Shown here in pieces: positions 17,819 through 27,036 of a stretch of 64,000 bases of DNA. The position numbers and the translations under genes were made by a program. The stretch comes from Neorhizobium galegae bv. officinalis (lineage in GTDB: Bacteria > Pseudomonadota > Alphaproteobacteria > Rhizobiales > Rhizobiaceae), in contig CCRI01000012.1 of the NCBI GenBank assembly GCA_000985875.1, forward strand, positions 62,001 through 126,000, in the 5' to 3' direction. The notes below the pieces were generated by a model. The model worked only from the letters and a program-made list of their open reading frames with translations, was not told where the DNA came from and did not search any database. Each line of letters begins with the position of its first letter. Positions within the stretch are counted from its first letter, which is position 1.

Positions 17819-20800
17819 TTAGCTCGCCTCGCGCAGAAGTTCCGCGGTCTGGAGATCGACGGAAACGAGCTGGGAAACGCCCTGTTCACCCATGGTCACG
17901 CCGAAAAGGCGGTTCATGCGGGCCATGGTGATGGGATTATGGGTGATGATGATGAAACGGGTTTCGGTCGATGCCGCCATCTCGTCCATCAGGTTGCAAT
18001 AACGTTCCACATTGTGATCGTCGAGCGGCGCATCGACTTCATCCAGCACGCAGATCGGTGCCGGATTGGTCAGGAAGACGGCAAAGATCAGCGCCATCGC
18101 TGTCAGCGCCTGCTCGCCGCCTGAAAGCAGCGTCATGGTCTGCGGCTTCTTGCCGGGCGGGCGAGCGAGGATTTCGAGGCCCGCCTCAAGCGGGTCATCC
18201 GATTCGATCAGTTGCAGTTCCGCCGTGCCGCCGCCGAAGAGATGGGTGAAGAGCCGCTGGAACTGCTCGTTGACCACGTCGAAGGCGGCGAGCAGACGTT
18301 CGCGGCCTTCGCGGTTGAGGCTCTGGATCGCACCGCGGAGCTTGCGGATCGCGTCGATCACGTCGGCGCGCTCGCGCATCAGCGTGTCGAGCTTGTTGGA
18401 GAGCTCCGTCTGCTCTTCATCGGCGCGCAGGTTGACGGCGCCGAGCCGTTCCCGCTCCATCCGCAGGCGATCGACCTCGCGCTCGATCTCACGGATATCG
18501 GGCATGGGCGAATCTGGCTTCAGGCCTGCCAGCCGCAGAACCTCGTGGGGCGCGACATTGAGCGTCTCGCGGATCCGGACCTCGGTCTCGTGGCGCTTCT
18601 CGGCCGCCGAAACAAGACGTTCCTCGGCCCGGCCTCGCTTTTCGCGCGACTCGGCGAGTTCGGAAAGGGCAACGACGGCGATCCGGTCGGCGTCGCGCTG
18701 ATAGGTTTCGGCCTCGGCCAGCCGGTCGGCGGCGGCGCGGCGGGCCTCCTCGGCCTTCTGCAGCTCGGTGAGCAGCGCGCGGCGCTTGTCGTCGAATTCC
18801 TCAGGCGCGGCTTCGAGATCGGCGATCTCCTCGCGCGCCTCTTCCTCGCGCTCGCGAAGGCTCTCGATCTGATTGGCGGCACTGGTGGCGCGGGCGGTCC
18901 AGGACGCACGCTCCTGGGCAATCGCGGCAAGGCGCCGCTTGCGGGCCTCGGTTTCGCGGCTCAGCCCCTCGTAACGGGCACGCGCCTCGGCGAGCAGGCC
19001 GCGATCGGTCGCCACAACGGCCTGCTGGTCGCGCAGCCGGTTGTCGAGATGGGAAATATCGGGCGCATCCTCCAGCTCGATGCGGGCGTTTTCTTCCTGG
19101 ACGCCGAGATCCTCGATCTGCGCCGTCACCTGGTTGACCGCTTCGCCGGCCACGTCGCGGCGGCGCATCAGGTCGCCGGCTGCGCGTTCGGCGGCGGCCA
19201 GCGCATCGCGGGCTTCGGAAAGCTGGCGGGCAGCGATACGGGCGCGGTCGCGGGCATCCGTGAGGCGCCGCTCGGCAGAGGTGATCCCGGATGCGGCGGA
19301 GGCGAGCGCCACTTCGGTTTCGGAGAGCACGATGCGCGCTTCGTCGATCTCGGCTTCCAGTTCCGAGAGCCGGTTCTTCTGGGATAGCCGCAAGGCAGCC
19401 GCACCCGGCGCCTCGGAGCCGGTGACGTGTCCGTCCCAGCGATAGACGGCGCCTTCGCGGGTTACCAGACGCTGGCCGGGCCGCAGCAGGCGCATCAAGC
19501 TCCGGGCATCAGACGCTGCGACGACGCCGATCTGGGCAAGACTGCGGGACAGTTCCGGCGGGGCGGTGACATGGGCGATCAACGGCTGGGCACCCTGCGG
19601 CAGGCCGGGGTCGCCTGAGCCGTCGCCATTCACCGACCAGTAGGTCGGGGCCGATGCATCGACCGGGCTTTCGAGATCGTCGCCGAGCGCGGCACCGAGT
19701 GCCGCCTCGAAACCGCGATCGACGCGGATCATGTCGGCGACCGCGACGAAATCCCCCGACGTGGCGCCGGCTGCCAGCATTTTCGAAATGGTGCGGGCCT
19801 CGGTTTCCAGCGCATTCAGCGCCGAGCGGGCCGTCTCCACGGGGCCGCGAGCCAGCAATTCGGCAGAGCGCGCGGCAGCGAGAGCCGCCTCGACATCCTC
19901 AATGGCGATCGTCGCGTCCTCGACGGCGATCTCCGCCGCCTCGACCGCCTCGCGTTTTTCCGCCGGGTCGTCGAGGCCGGAAAGCCGTTCGTTGATCGCG
20001 TCGAGTTCGCCGGTCGCGTCGGCGAGCTGCCGGTCGAGGCGCTGGCGGCGTTCGGTGAGATCGCGGATCAACCGTTCCAGCTGGTTGCGGCCGGCGGCGG
20101 CCTCGGCGCGCTCGGCGGTGATTGCCGAAAACAGCGCCTCGCTCGTCGCCAGTGACGCCGTGGCGGCCTCGAAGGCCTCGCGCATCTCTTCGGCTTCGGA
20201 GCCGGAATCGGCGAGCATGTCGCTGAGTTCGGCCTCCTCCTCGGCAAGCCTTTCGAGGAAGGCGGTATTGTCGGCGGCGAGTTGCTCCTCGCGGCGGATG
20301 TCCTCGCCCAGCTGGGCGAGCCTGCGGGTCAGTTCGTCGCGGCGCTTCAGGAGGCGGCTCGCCTCCTCCTCCAGCTGGCCGCGGGCGATCTGCAGGCGCT
20401 GCAGGGCGGCACCGGCCTTCGCCTCTTCCTCGCGCAATTCCGGCAGCTTGAGGCTGGCGATCGCCTGGTTCTTGGCGGCCTCCATCTGCGCCTGCGCCTT
20501 TTCGGCGACCAGGCTGGTCACCTGGTTGAGCGCGCTTTCCGCCTCGCCTTCCGCCTCCTTGGCCTGCACCCAGCGAATATGCAGGAGCATCGCCTCGCGG
20601 GCACGGATATCGGCCGACAGCGTCTTGAAGCGGTTTGCCTGGCGGGCCTGACGCTTGAGGCTCTCGATCTGGCTTTCGAGCTGCGAGAGCACGTCGTCCA
20701 GGCGTTCAAGATTGCCTTCGGCAGCGCGCAGCCGCAGTTCCGCCTCGTGGCGGCGGGAATGCAGGCCGGAAATGCCGGCTGCCTCTTCGAGAAGCTGGCG

Positions 20801-21280
20801 ACGGGCCTGGGGTTTGGCCTGGATCAGTTCCCCAATGCGGCCCTGCCCGACCATGGAGGGCGAGCGGGCGCCGGTCGAGGCATCGGCGAACAGGAGCTGC
20901 ACGTCCTTGGCGCGGGCTTCCTTGCCGTTGATGCGGTACACGGAGCCGGACTCGCGCTCGATGCGGCGGGTCACCTGGATTTCGTCGGAATCGTTGAAGG
21001 CGGCAGGCGCCGTGCGGTCGGAATTGTCGAGATAGAGGCCGACTTCGGCGGTATTGCGGGCCGGCCGGTTGCCGGAGCCCGAAAAGATCACGTCGTCCAT
21101 GCCGGACGCGCGCATGTTCTTGTAGGAGTTTTCCCCCATCACCCAGCGCAGCGCCTCGACAAGGTTCGACTTGCCGCAGCCGTTCGGGCCGACCACGCCG
21201 GTCAGCCCGCGCTCGATGATGAATTCCGTCGGTTCGACGAAAGACTTGAATCCGAGAACGCGCAGCTTGTTGAACTTCAT
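17819..21280 (-). CDS. smc: Chromosome segregation protein SMC
   Basis: SMC is the ATPase of the bacterial condensin complex that compacts and separates chromosomes. The 1153-residue protein has the N-terminal Walker A motif GPNGCGKSN (31-39), long coiled coils rich in Glu, Ala and Arg on both sides of a hinge (about residues 500-620), and the C-terminal signature LLSGGEQALTAMAL with Walker B ICVLDEVDAPLDDHNV. Length matches alphaproteobacterial SMC. It is 36 bp downstream of a DsbA-like gene on the same strand, a neighbourhood (mutY, DUF721, DsbA-like, smc) that recurs in Rhizobiales. Confidence 0.98.
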   Translation of the reverse strand: MKFNKLRVLGFKSFVEPTEFIIERGLTGVVGPNGCGKSNLVEALRWVMGENSYKNMRASGMDDVIFSGSGNRPARNTAEVGLYLDNSDRTAPAAFNDSDEIQVTRRIERESGSVYRINGKEARAKDVQLLFADASTGARSPSMVGQGRIGELIQAKPQARRQLLEEAAGISGLHSRRHEAELRLRAAEGNLERLDDVLSQLESQIESLKRQARQANRFKTLSADIRAREAMLLHIRWVQAKEAEGEAESALNQVTSLVAEKAQAQMEAAKNQAIASLKLPELREEEAKAGAALQRLQIARGQLEEEASRLLKRRDELTRRLAQLGEDIRREEQLAADNTAFLERLAEEEAELSDMLADSGSEAEEMREAFEAATASLATSEALFSAITAERAEAAAGRNQLERLIRDLTERRQRLDRQLADATGELDAINERLSGLDDPAEKREAVEAAEIAVEDATIAIEDVEAALAAARSAELLARGPVETARSALNALETEARTISKMLAAGATSGDFVAVADMIRVDRGFEAALGAALGDDLESPVDASAPTYWSVNGDGSGDPGLPQGAQPLIAHVTAPPELSRSLAQIGVVAASDARSLMRLLRPGQRLVTREGAVYRWDGHVTGSEAPGAAALRLSQKNRLSELEAEIDEARIVLSETEVALASAASGITSAERRLTDARDRARIAARQLSEARDALAAAERAAGDLMRRRDVAGEAVNQVTAQIEDLGVQEENARIELEDAPDISHLDNRLRDQQAVVATDRGLLAEARARYEGLSRETEARKRRLAAIAQERASWTARATSAANQIESLREREEEAREEIADLEAAPEEFDDKRRALLTELQKAEEARRAAADRLAEAETYQRDADRIAVVALSELAESREKRGRAEERLVSAAEKRHETEVRIRETLNVAPHEVLRLAGLKPDSPMPDIREIEREVDRLRMERERLGAVNLRADEEQTELSNKLDTLMRERADVIDAIRKLRGAIQSLNREGRERLLAAFDVVNEQFQRLFTHLFGGGTAELQLIESDDPLEAGLEILARPPGKKPQTMTLLSGGEQALTAMALIFAVFLTNPAPICVLDEVDAPLDDHNVERYCNLMDEMAASTETRFIIITHNPITMARMNRLFGVTMGEQGVSQLVSVDLQTAELLREAS

Positions 21281-21316
21281 GCCGCGCCCCTCACCTTCCC
21301 GTCAGGGAAGGCGTGC

Positions 21317-22021
21317 TCACAACAGGCTGTCGATGAGCTTGGACATGGATTCAACAGACATATCTCCCGAATACTTCTTGCCGCCAATCAGGAAGGTCGG
21401 CGTGGAATTGACGCCAAACTCGTCCGCGCCCCTCTTAACGACTGCATTCACTTCATCGAGAAGCTTCTGGTTCGTCAAGCAGGCCTCGAAAGTCTGCTGT
21501 GAGTAACCTGCGACTTTGACCGCCTGGAGCAGCGCATTGCGCACATTTCCGTCGGCGGGTGCCGCCCAGCCGCGCTGCTGCTTGAAGAGCATCGAGACCA
21601 TCGGGAAATATTGGGCGGGCGTCGAAAGCTCGGCGGCGTTCTGCGGGCTGCAGCGGGCGAGCATGAAAGCGGCGGTCGCGACCGGATCGAACGGGAATTC
21701 GCGCAGAATGAAGCGCACCTTGCCGGTATCGATATACTTGGTCTTGATCGTCTCGAACGTCTTGTTGTGGAAGCTGGCGCAATGCGGGCAGGTCATCGAC
21801 ATGTATTCGATGATCGTGACCTTGGCCTTTTCGTCGCCCAGCGCCATTTCCGGCAGCGGACCCGGCTTCAGCGCGGCGGCCATGTCCACGGTTCCCTGGG
21901 ACTCCGGCAATTCCTGCGCGAAAGCTTCGGAAACACCAAGCGGCAAGGCTAGGCAAACAGCGGTGACTGCCACTCCGCCGAGAAGCGCGCGCCTGGTCAT
22001 GGTCATTTCGTTCATCTGCAT
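21317..22021 (-). CDS. DsbA-family thioredoxin-fold protein, exported
   Basis: The 234-residue precursor has an N-terminal signal with TRRALLGG, possibly Tat-like, and cleavage near EAFAQ. The thioredoxin-fold domain carries the active site CPHC in MSMTCPHCASFH (about residue 82) and the cis-proline region NSTPTFLIGG. It belongs to the DsbA/DsbG-like oxidoreductases that introduce or correct disulfides in the periplasm. Several in-frame ATGs (22021, 22015, 22006) compete as starts. It lies upstream of smc and is likely co-transcribed. Confidence 0.9.
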   Translation of the reverse strand: MQMNEMTMTRRALLGGVAVTAVCLALPLGVSEAFAQELPESQGTVDMAAALKPGPLPEMALGDEKAKVTIIEYMSMTCPHCASFHNKTFETIKTKYIDTGKVRFILREFPFDPVATAAFMLARCSPQNAAELSTPAQYFPMVSMLFKQQRGWAAPADGNVRNALLQAVKVAGYSQQTFEACLTNQKLLDEVNAVVKRGADEFGVNSTPTFLIGGKKYSGDMSVESMSKLIDSLL

Positions 22022-22165
22022 GGAACACCCGTGTGCGAGAGATTTTCAATAAAGGTGACATTCCGTATCGCGGCGCCCCAGCGCGAACAAGCTGTCGATA
22101 GGCAAATCTCTTCAAAGAATTGTGACAAATCGGAGGTCTATCAAGAGGATCGGCGGGTTTATCTC

Positions 22166-22669
22166 TCAGACCTTGCGTTTCTGCTGCAAGACGGCGGTGC
22201 CGAGCCTTGCCACCGCCTTCTTCAGCGCCTCGCTTTCGATGCCTTCCATCATGGCTTCGAGCCGTTTGGCGGCCTCGCCTTTCAGCGGCGGCGGCTTGCG
22301 GGGATGCTTGAAGGTCTGGGATACCGGTTTCTGGACGATGCGGATCTGGCGCACGGCCGGAAACCCGAAAAACCCGTTGATACGGGCGATCAGCTCGCCC
22401 TGGGCATGGGTGAGGAAAAGCGCGCGCGCACCTTCGCAGGCGATCGTCAGCACGCCGGCCTGATGGCCGCCGCCGGAACCGGTACCCTCGTCACGGCGCG
22501 GCCAGGCGATCTTTTCCGGCCGCGTGCAATCTGCAAAGTCCTCGCCGGCGATCTCGTCCCAGGAGCCGAGCAGTGCCGTCGATATGCCGGCGCGGCGGGC
22601 GAGCACCGGATCGATGATGCCGTTCGCGATTTCCGATATCTGCAGCTCGCGTTTCTTGGGATAACTCAT
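22166..22669 (-). CDS. DUF721 (DciA-like) protein
   Basis: DUF721 proteins include DciA, a loader of the replicative helicase DnaB in bacteria that lack DnaC. The ATG at 22669 (MSYPKKRE) gives 167 residues; an earlier ATG at 22681 is possible. The domain is visible from WDEIAGEDFADCTRPEKI through the GVLTIACEGARALFLTHAQGEL segment to FFGFPAVRQIRIVQ, and a basic tail follows. It is divergent from mutY and 144 bp upstream of the DsbA-like gene. The helicase role is known from the family, not shown here. Confidence 0.85.
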   Translation of the reverse strand: MSYPKKRELQISEIANGIIDPVLARRAGISTALLGSWDEIAGEDFADCTRPEKIAWPRRDEGTGSGGGHQAGVLTIACEGARALFLTHAQGELIARINGFFGFPAVRQIRIVQKPVSQTFKHPRKPPPLKGEAAKRLEAMMEGIESEALKKAVARLGTAVLQQKRKV

Positions 22670-22756
22670 GACGCCCGCCATTGCGGCCCCGGCAGGCCTT
22701 GATGCCGGCGCACTCTTCCCACAACTATACGCCATCTCTTCCCATTACGGCAAACG

Positions 22757-23842
22757 ATGCTCCAGACGCTCCACATCACCCATGCGCAGAAGCTGCTGAC
22801 CTGGTATGACCGGCACCACCGGGAGCTTCCATGGCGGGTGAGCCCGGCGGCGGCAAAGGCTGGGAAACGGGCAGACCCCTACCACGTCTGGCTTTCGGAA
22901 GTGATGCTGCAGCAGACCACCGTTCAGGCGGTGAAACCCTATTTCGCCAAGTTCCTGACACTCTGGCCCAAGGTGACCGACCTTGCCGCAGCACCGGTTG
23001 AGGACGTGATGGCGGCCTGGGCGGGGCTTGGTTATTACGCCCGCGCCCGCAACCTAAAAAAATGTGCCGAAGCTGTCGCCTCCGAGCATGGCGGCGTGTT
23101 TCCCGACACGGAAGAAGGCCTGCGAGCGCTTCCCGGCATCGGCGACTATACGTCCGCCGCCGTCTCGGCCATCGCCTTCAATCGACAGTCCGCCGTCATG
23201 GACGGCAATGTCGAGAGGGTGATTTCGCGGCTCTACGCCATCGACGCGCCGCTTCCGGGCTCGAAACCGGCGATGAAGGCCAGGGTGGCCGAACTGACGC
23301 CGGCCGACCGACCCGGCGATTTCGCGCAGGCGATGATGGATCTTGGCGCGACGATCTGCACCCCGAAACGGCCGACCTGCGCGCTCTGTCCCTTCCGCGA
23401 CGACTGTCTGGCCTTTGCAGAACACGACCCGGAACGGTTTCCGGTGAAGGCGGCGAAAAAGGAAAAGCCGGTGCGGCTCGGCGCCGTCTTCGTGGCCGTG
23501 ACGCCGGAAGGCGAAGTGCTATTGCGGCGGCGAATCGACAGCGGCCTGCTCGGCGGCATGACCGAAGTGCCGACCACCGCCTGGACGTCGCGTATCGACG
23601 GCGGGACCACGACGGACCACGCGCCCTTCCCCGCCGCATGGGAGGCATCGGGCTCCGTTACCCACGTTTTCACCCATTTCGAACTGAGGCTTTCGGTCTT
23701 CCGCGCGAAGACCGAAAGGGTCCCTACCGCCGACGGCTGGTGGGAACCGGTCACCAATCTCGATGCCCAGGCCTTGCCGACGGTGATGAAAAAAGCCATC
23801 ACCCAGGCTATTCCACTGGCCTTCGAAAAATCTCCGAACTAG
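22757..23842 (+). CDS. mutY: A/G-specific adenine glycosylase
   Basis: MutY removes adenine mispaired with 8-oxoguanine. The 361-residue enzyme has the catalytic Glu (E48 in SEVMLQQTTVQAV), the helix-hairpin-helix LPGIGDYTSAAVSAIAF with its catalytic aspartate, and the [4Fe-4S] ligands in CTPKRPTCALCPFRDDC (C-x6-C-x2-C-x5-C). The C-terminal NUDIX-like domain that recognises 8-oxoG is present (LGAVFVAVTPEGEVLLRRR). It starts 87 bp from the divergent DUF721 gene. Confidence 0.96.
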   Translation: MLQTLHITHAQKLLTWYDRHHRELPWRVSPAAAKAGKRADPYHVWLSEVMLQQTTVQAVKPYFAKFLTLWPKVTDLAAAPVEDVMAAWAGLGYYARARNLKKCAEAVASEHGGVFPDTEEGLRALPGIGDYTSAAVSAIAFNRQSAVMDGNVERVISRLYAIDAPLPGSKPAMKARVAELTPADRPGDFAQAMMDLGATICTPKRPTCALCPFRDDCLAFAEHDPERFPVKAAKKEKPVRLGAVFVAVTPEGEVLLRRRIDSGLLGGMTEVPTTAWTSRIDGGTTTDHAPFPAAWEASGSVTHVFTHFELRLSVFRAKTERVPTADGWWEPVTNLDAQALPTVMKKAITQAIPLAFEKSPN

Positions 23843-23874
23843 TTCAAACGCCTTCAATTTCCGGGACACCGTTC

Positions 23875-24489
23875 ATGGCAGCCAAGATCGACCACATCGT
23901 TTTCGACATCGGCAAGGTGCTGATCCACTACGATCCGAACCTTCCCTATGCCCGCGTCATTCCGGACGAGGAGGAGCGCAAATGGTTCTTTGAGAACGTC
24001 TGCACCCACGAATGGAACCTGGAGCAGGATCGCGGCCGCAAGTGGGAAGACGCCGAGGCGCTGCTGATCGCGCAATATCCGGAGCGCGAGGAGCAGATCC
24101 GCGCCTTCCGCAAATACTGGCACGAAATGGTGCCACATGCCTATGACGGCTCGGTCAAGATCATGGAAAGCCTGATCGACAAGGGCCACGACGTGACGAT
24201 GCTGACCAATTTCGCCGCCGACACGTTCGCCGAGGCCCGCAAGATCTTCCCCTTTCTCAACAAGCCGAGGGGCGTGACCGTGTCGGGCGAGATCGGCCTG
24301 ATCAAGCCGGACGTAGGGATCTACGAAAAGCACGCTCGCGACTTCGGCCTGACGCCGGAAGCTTCGATCTTCATCGACGACAGCCATGCAAACGTCGAGG
24401 GTGCGCGCGCCGCCGGCTGGCAGGCCGTGCATTTCAAGGATGCCGAGACGCTGCGGCAGGACCTGATCGCCCACGGCATCGAGGTATAA
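23875..24489 (+). CDS. HAD-superfamily hydrolase (YihX-like)
   Basis: The 204-residue protein starts with the HAD nucleophile motif VFDIGKVLIHYD, where the usual second aspartate is Gly; this D-x-G form is also found in YihX (alpha-D-glucose-1-phosphatase), so it is a subfamily feature. Motif II is TMLTN, the lysine is in GLIKPDVGIY and the acidic motif is FIDDSHANVEGA. The ATG at 23875 is 32 bp after mutY. The substrate is likely a small phosphate ester, identity unknown. Confidence 0.88.
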   Translation: MAAKIDHIVFDIGKVLIHYDPNLPYARVIPDEEERKWFFENVCTHEWNLEQDRGRKWEDAEALLIAQYPEREEQIRAFRKYWHEMVPHAYDGSVKIMESLIDKGHDVTMLTNFAADTFAEARKIFPFLNKPRGVTVSGEIGLIKPDVGIYEKHARDFGLTPEASIFIDDSHANVEGARAAGWQAVHFKDAETLRQDLIAHGIEV

Positions 24490-24514
24490 GGCTGTCCGGT
24501 TGCGGGGCCGGTTC

Positions 24515-25285
24515 CTAGAGGATCCGGCTCGCGGCGCAGACGCGACCGACGACCTTCAAATCGGACAAACCGTCCTTGAGGACATGCTGAGGGCGATACC
24601 GTTCCAGATTGTCCGGCAGGAGATCGAGGCTGCCGTCGGCAAGCCGCTGCACCCGCCGGGCGATCAGTTCCGCGCCGGTATCGAACAGATAGACGCTCCC
24701 GTCCTCCAACTTGCGGTCGCCGATATCGATAAACATTGGCGTACCACCGGTGATCGTCGGCGACATGCTGTCGCCGCTCGCGGTTACGACCCGCATGTTT
24801 TCCGGATCGACCGAGAGCTTCGCCCAGAAATCTCGCGGGATCGCCGTCCATGTTGTATCCTGGGAAGGCCGCCCGGGCACCGCGTCTTCATAAGCCGGGA
24901 TGACTGTGCGATCGGCGAGATCCCAGACCGGGGCGGGTTCCGAAAATCCGGCCACCGGGATTTCCGGAGGGATGAAATGGATGATCCCGTCCTCGACCGA
25001 CCAGTCGTTGCCGAGATATTCGATCGGCACCTCGGCGAGCTCCGCCATCATGGTGAGCGTGCTGTGGCGCGGCTCGGTCTTGCCGTGACGGTAGTTGTCG
25101 AGCGTGTTGTCGTTGAGGCCCAGCGCATCGACGACGCGCAGGCGGCCGCCGGCCAGTTCGCAGAGGATCAGCATCTTGAGCGCCACCGCCCGGCGCGCGG
25201 CATCCCTGCCCTCCCAGCTGGGAGAGAACCGCGCCAGCGCACGCTCGATCCGGTGGCGCAACTCGCCATTGACAGGCATGGACAT
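24515..25285 (-). CDS. S24/LexA-like repressor with altered catalytic lysine
   Basis: The protein has an N-terminal helix-turn-helix region (about residues 30-75, VVDALGLNDNTLDNYRHGKT) and a C-terminal S24 peptidase-like domain with the serine motif SGDSMSPTITGG. In phage-type repressors the partner lysine follows in a V-K-R context; here the matching place reads AELIARRVQR, with Arg instead of Lys. Autocleavage is therefore doubtful. The ATG at 25285 gives 256 residues; a TTG 42 bp earlier is an alternative. It converges on the HAD gene and sits 245 bp downstream of ccrM. No prophage genes are near, so it looks like a stand-alone regulator. Confidence 0.82.
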   Translation of the reverse strand: MSMPVNGELRHRIERALARFSPSWEGRDAARRAVALKMLILCELAGGRLRVVDALGLNDNTLDNYRHGKTEPRHSTLTMMAELAEVPIEYLGNDWSVEDGIIHFIPPEIPVAGFSEPAPVWDLADRTVIPAYEDAVPGRPSQDTTWTAIPRDFWAKLSVDPENMRVVTASGDSMSPTITGGTPMFIDIGDRKLEDGSVYLFDTGAELIARRVQRLADGSLDLLPDNLERYRPQHVLKDGLSDLKVVGRVCAASRIL

Positions 25286-25420
25286 TTTCAAGAACGCTGA
25301 ATTGGAAATCTGTTCAACCCCGTACAACCTACGATATCAAGCGCAGATGACGGCGGGAATACCCGAAATTTCGCAAGGTCGAATTTGGCCGGGTGGCGGA
25401 GGCTGACAGAGCGGCGCGCA

Positions 25421-25458
25421 AAAAGAAATGGCGCCCGGGATCAGCCTTCCCGGGCGCC
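25421..25458 (-). terminator. Rho-independent terminator of ccrM
   Basis: A perfect 11-bp stem GGCGCCCGGGA (25430-25440) with TCCCGGGCGCC (25448-25458) and a 7-nt loop is followed on the minus strand by ATTTCTTTTT. It lies 72 bp downstream of the ccrM stop. Confidence 0.88.
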
Positions 25459-25530
25459 AATTATCCTCGTCCGGGACTAGAGGTACGAAACCGGACGAGG
25501 CATTCGGTCGGTGTGGCGGGGACCGGTGGA

Positions 25531-26661
25531 TCAGTCCAGTTTTGCCATACCGTTTCGGATCACGGATCGCAGCTCATCGATGGGCTTGAGCGATTGCCCG
25601 TCGTCGAAATGCCAGAACGTCCATCCGTTGCATGCATCAAGGCCCTGCACTTTCGCGCCGAGGCGATGAATGGAACCAGCCTCGCCACCTGCCGAAAGCG
25701 TGCCGTCGGCGCGGATGATCGCGCTGTGGCGGCGCTTCGCATCGGTCAGGACCTGACCGGGCTTGACGAGACCGCTTTCGACCAGCGTGTTGAAGGCGAC
25801 ACGGGGTTCGGCCTTCTTGCCGGTCATGACCGTCAGTTCCGCCTTGCCGAGCGGCTCGACGGAGGCGATGCGCTCGGAAGCCGCATCGATATAGTCCTGC
25901 TCGCGCTCGATGCCGACAAAGTTGCGGCCGAGGCGTTTTGCGACCGCACCCGTGGTACCGGTGCCGAAGAACGGATCGAGGATCACGTCGCCCGGCTTGG
26001 TCGAGGCCATGATCACACGGGCAAGCAGCGCTTCCGGCTTCTGGGTCGGGTGGACCTTCTTGCCGTCGTCACCCTTCAGGCGTTCGCCGCCAGAGCAGAT
26101 CGGGAACAGCCAGTCGGAGCGCATCTGCACGTCGTCGTTGGAAGCCTTCAGCGCATCATAGTTGAAGGTATAGCCCTTCGATTTGGAGTCGCGGCTCGCC
26201 CAGATCATCGTCTCATGAGCGTTCTGGAACCGGCGGCCCTTGAAGTTCGGCATCGGGTTGACCTTGCGCCAGACGATGTCGTTCAGCAGCCAGAAATTCA
26301 GGTCCTGCATGATCGCGCCGACGCGGAAGATATTGTGGTAGGAGCCGATGACCCAGATCGTGCCATTCGGCTTCAGCACGCGGCGGCAGGCGAGCAGCCA
26401 GGCGCGGGTGAAGGCGTCGTAGATTTCGAAGGAGGCGAACTGGTCCCATTCGTCGTCGACGGCATCGACCAGCGACTGATCGGGGCGGTGCAACGTGCCG
26501 CCGAGCTGCAGATTGTACGGCGGATCGGCGAAGATCGCATCGACGGAATGATCCGGCAGGGCTTCCAGGGCAGCGACGCAATCGCCCTTGATGATGGAGT
26601 TTAGCCAAGTGTCCGGACGGACCTGACGCTTCAGGTCGGCCAGCGGAAGAACTGCTGCCAT
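25531..26661 (-). CDS. ccrM: Cell-cycle-regulated DNA adenine methyltransferase CcrM
   Basis: CcrM methylates adenine in GANTC sites and couples gene expression to replication in Alphaproteobacteria. The 376-residue beta-class enzyme has the catalytic DPPY (46-49), the AdoMet-binding LDPFFGTGTTGAVA in the C-terminal half, and the C-terminal CcrM-specific domain (about residues 280-376, with NGWTFWHFDDG). It is not part of a restriction-modification pair. Upstream (26709-26727) is a GTAACC direct repeat resembling CtrA half-sites, consistent with the known CtrA control of ccrM in Caulobacter. A terminator follows. Confidence 0.96.
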   Translation of the reverse strand: MAAVLPLADLKRQVRPDTWLNSIIKGDCVAALEALPDHSVDAIFADPPYNLQLGGTLHRPDQSLVDAVDDEWDQFASFEIYDAFTRAWLLACRRVLKPNGTIWVIGSYHNIFRVGAIMQDLNFWLLNDIVWRKVNPMPNFKGRRFQNAHETMIWASRDSKSKGYTFNYDALKASNDDVQMRSDWLFPICSGGERLKGDDGKKVHPTQKPEALLARVIMASTKPGDVILDPFFGTGTTGAVAKRLGRNFVGIEREQDYIDAASERIASVEPLGKAELTVMTGKKAEPRVAFNTLVESGLVKPGQVLTDAKRRHSAIIRADGTLSAGGEAGSIHRLGAKVQGLDACNGWTFWHFDDGQSLKPIDELRSVIRNGMAKLD

Positions 26662-26708
26662 GTGCTACTCGCTACGCTCTACTCGATACGAATTTTACTG
26701 CCTGTTAT

Positions 26709-26727
26709 GGTTACCTATTTTGGTTAC
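26709..26727 (-). promoter_or_regulatory. Candidate CtrA-like site upstream of ccrM
   Basis: On the minus strand GTAACC occurs twice with a 7-bp gap (GTAACC-AAAATAG-GTAACC), the spacing and form of CtrA half-sites (TTAA-N7-TTAA/TTAACC). It is 48 bp before the ccrM ATG. The first base of each half-site deviates from the consensus. Confidence 0.35.
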
Positions 26728-26841
26728 TAAAGCCTGAAGCGGTGCGCGATTTCGGGAAAAATTTTGAGGCGTGGAAAGATAAGCCGGCTTGATCATTCCG
26801 ACACTTGCCGTATCTTTGGAGAACAACGATGGAGTGCAATC

Positions 26842-27036
26842 ATGCCCACCGCAAAGGCATCCGCAAAGCGGGGCGAGCATACGACAAGAAGAGTGCTTCT
26901 GGCTCGAGAGCTCAGCGATGTGGAAATGGCGGCGATCCGAGACGCGAAGGTCAAGACGGACGCGCCCTATAATCTCGACGATCTCGACGATGAAGGCAAT
27001 CATATCTCCGGAAAACCGTCGGATCGGGCGCGTTGA
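26842..27036 (+). CDS. Probable antitoxin of a PemK/MazF-like pair
   Basis: The ATG at 26842 follows GATGGAGTG. The 64-residue product is charged, with basic N-terminus (AKASAKRGEHTTRR) and an acidic C-terminal half (NLDDLDDEGNHIS), as expected of a small antitoxin with a disordered toxin-binding tail. No DNA-binding domain is recognised with certainty. The last codons overlap the start of the next gene in TTGA. The assignment depends on the partner and on the tight coupling. Confidence 0.6.
   Translation: MPTAKASAKRGEHTTRRVLLARELSDVEMAAIRDAKVKTDAPYNLDDLDDEGNHISGKPSDRAR

Noticed and set aside
23875..24489. HAD enzyme judged inactive because the second catalytic Asp is Gly
   Set aside because: The D-x-G form is normal in YihX-type HAD phosphatases, so it is not evidence of inactivation.
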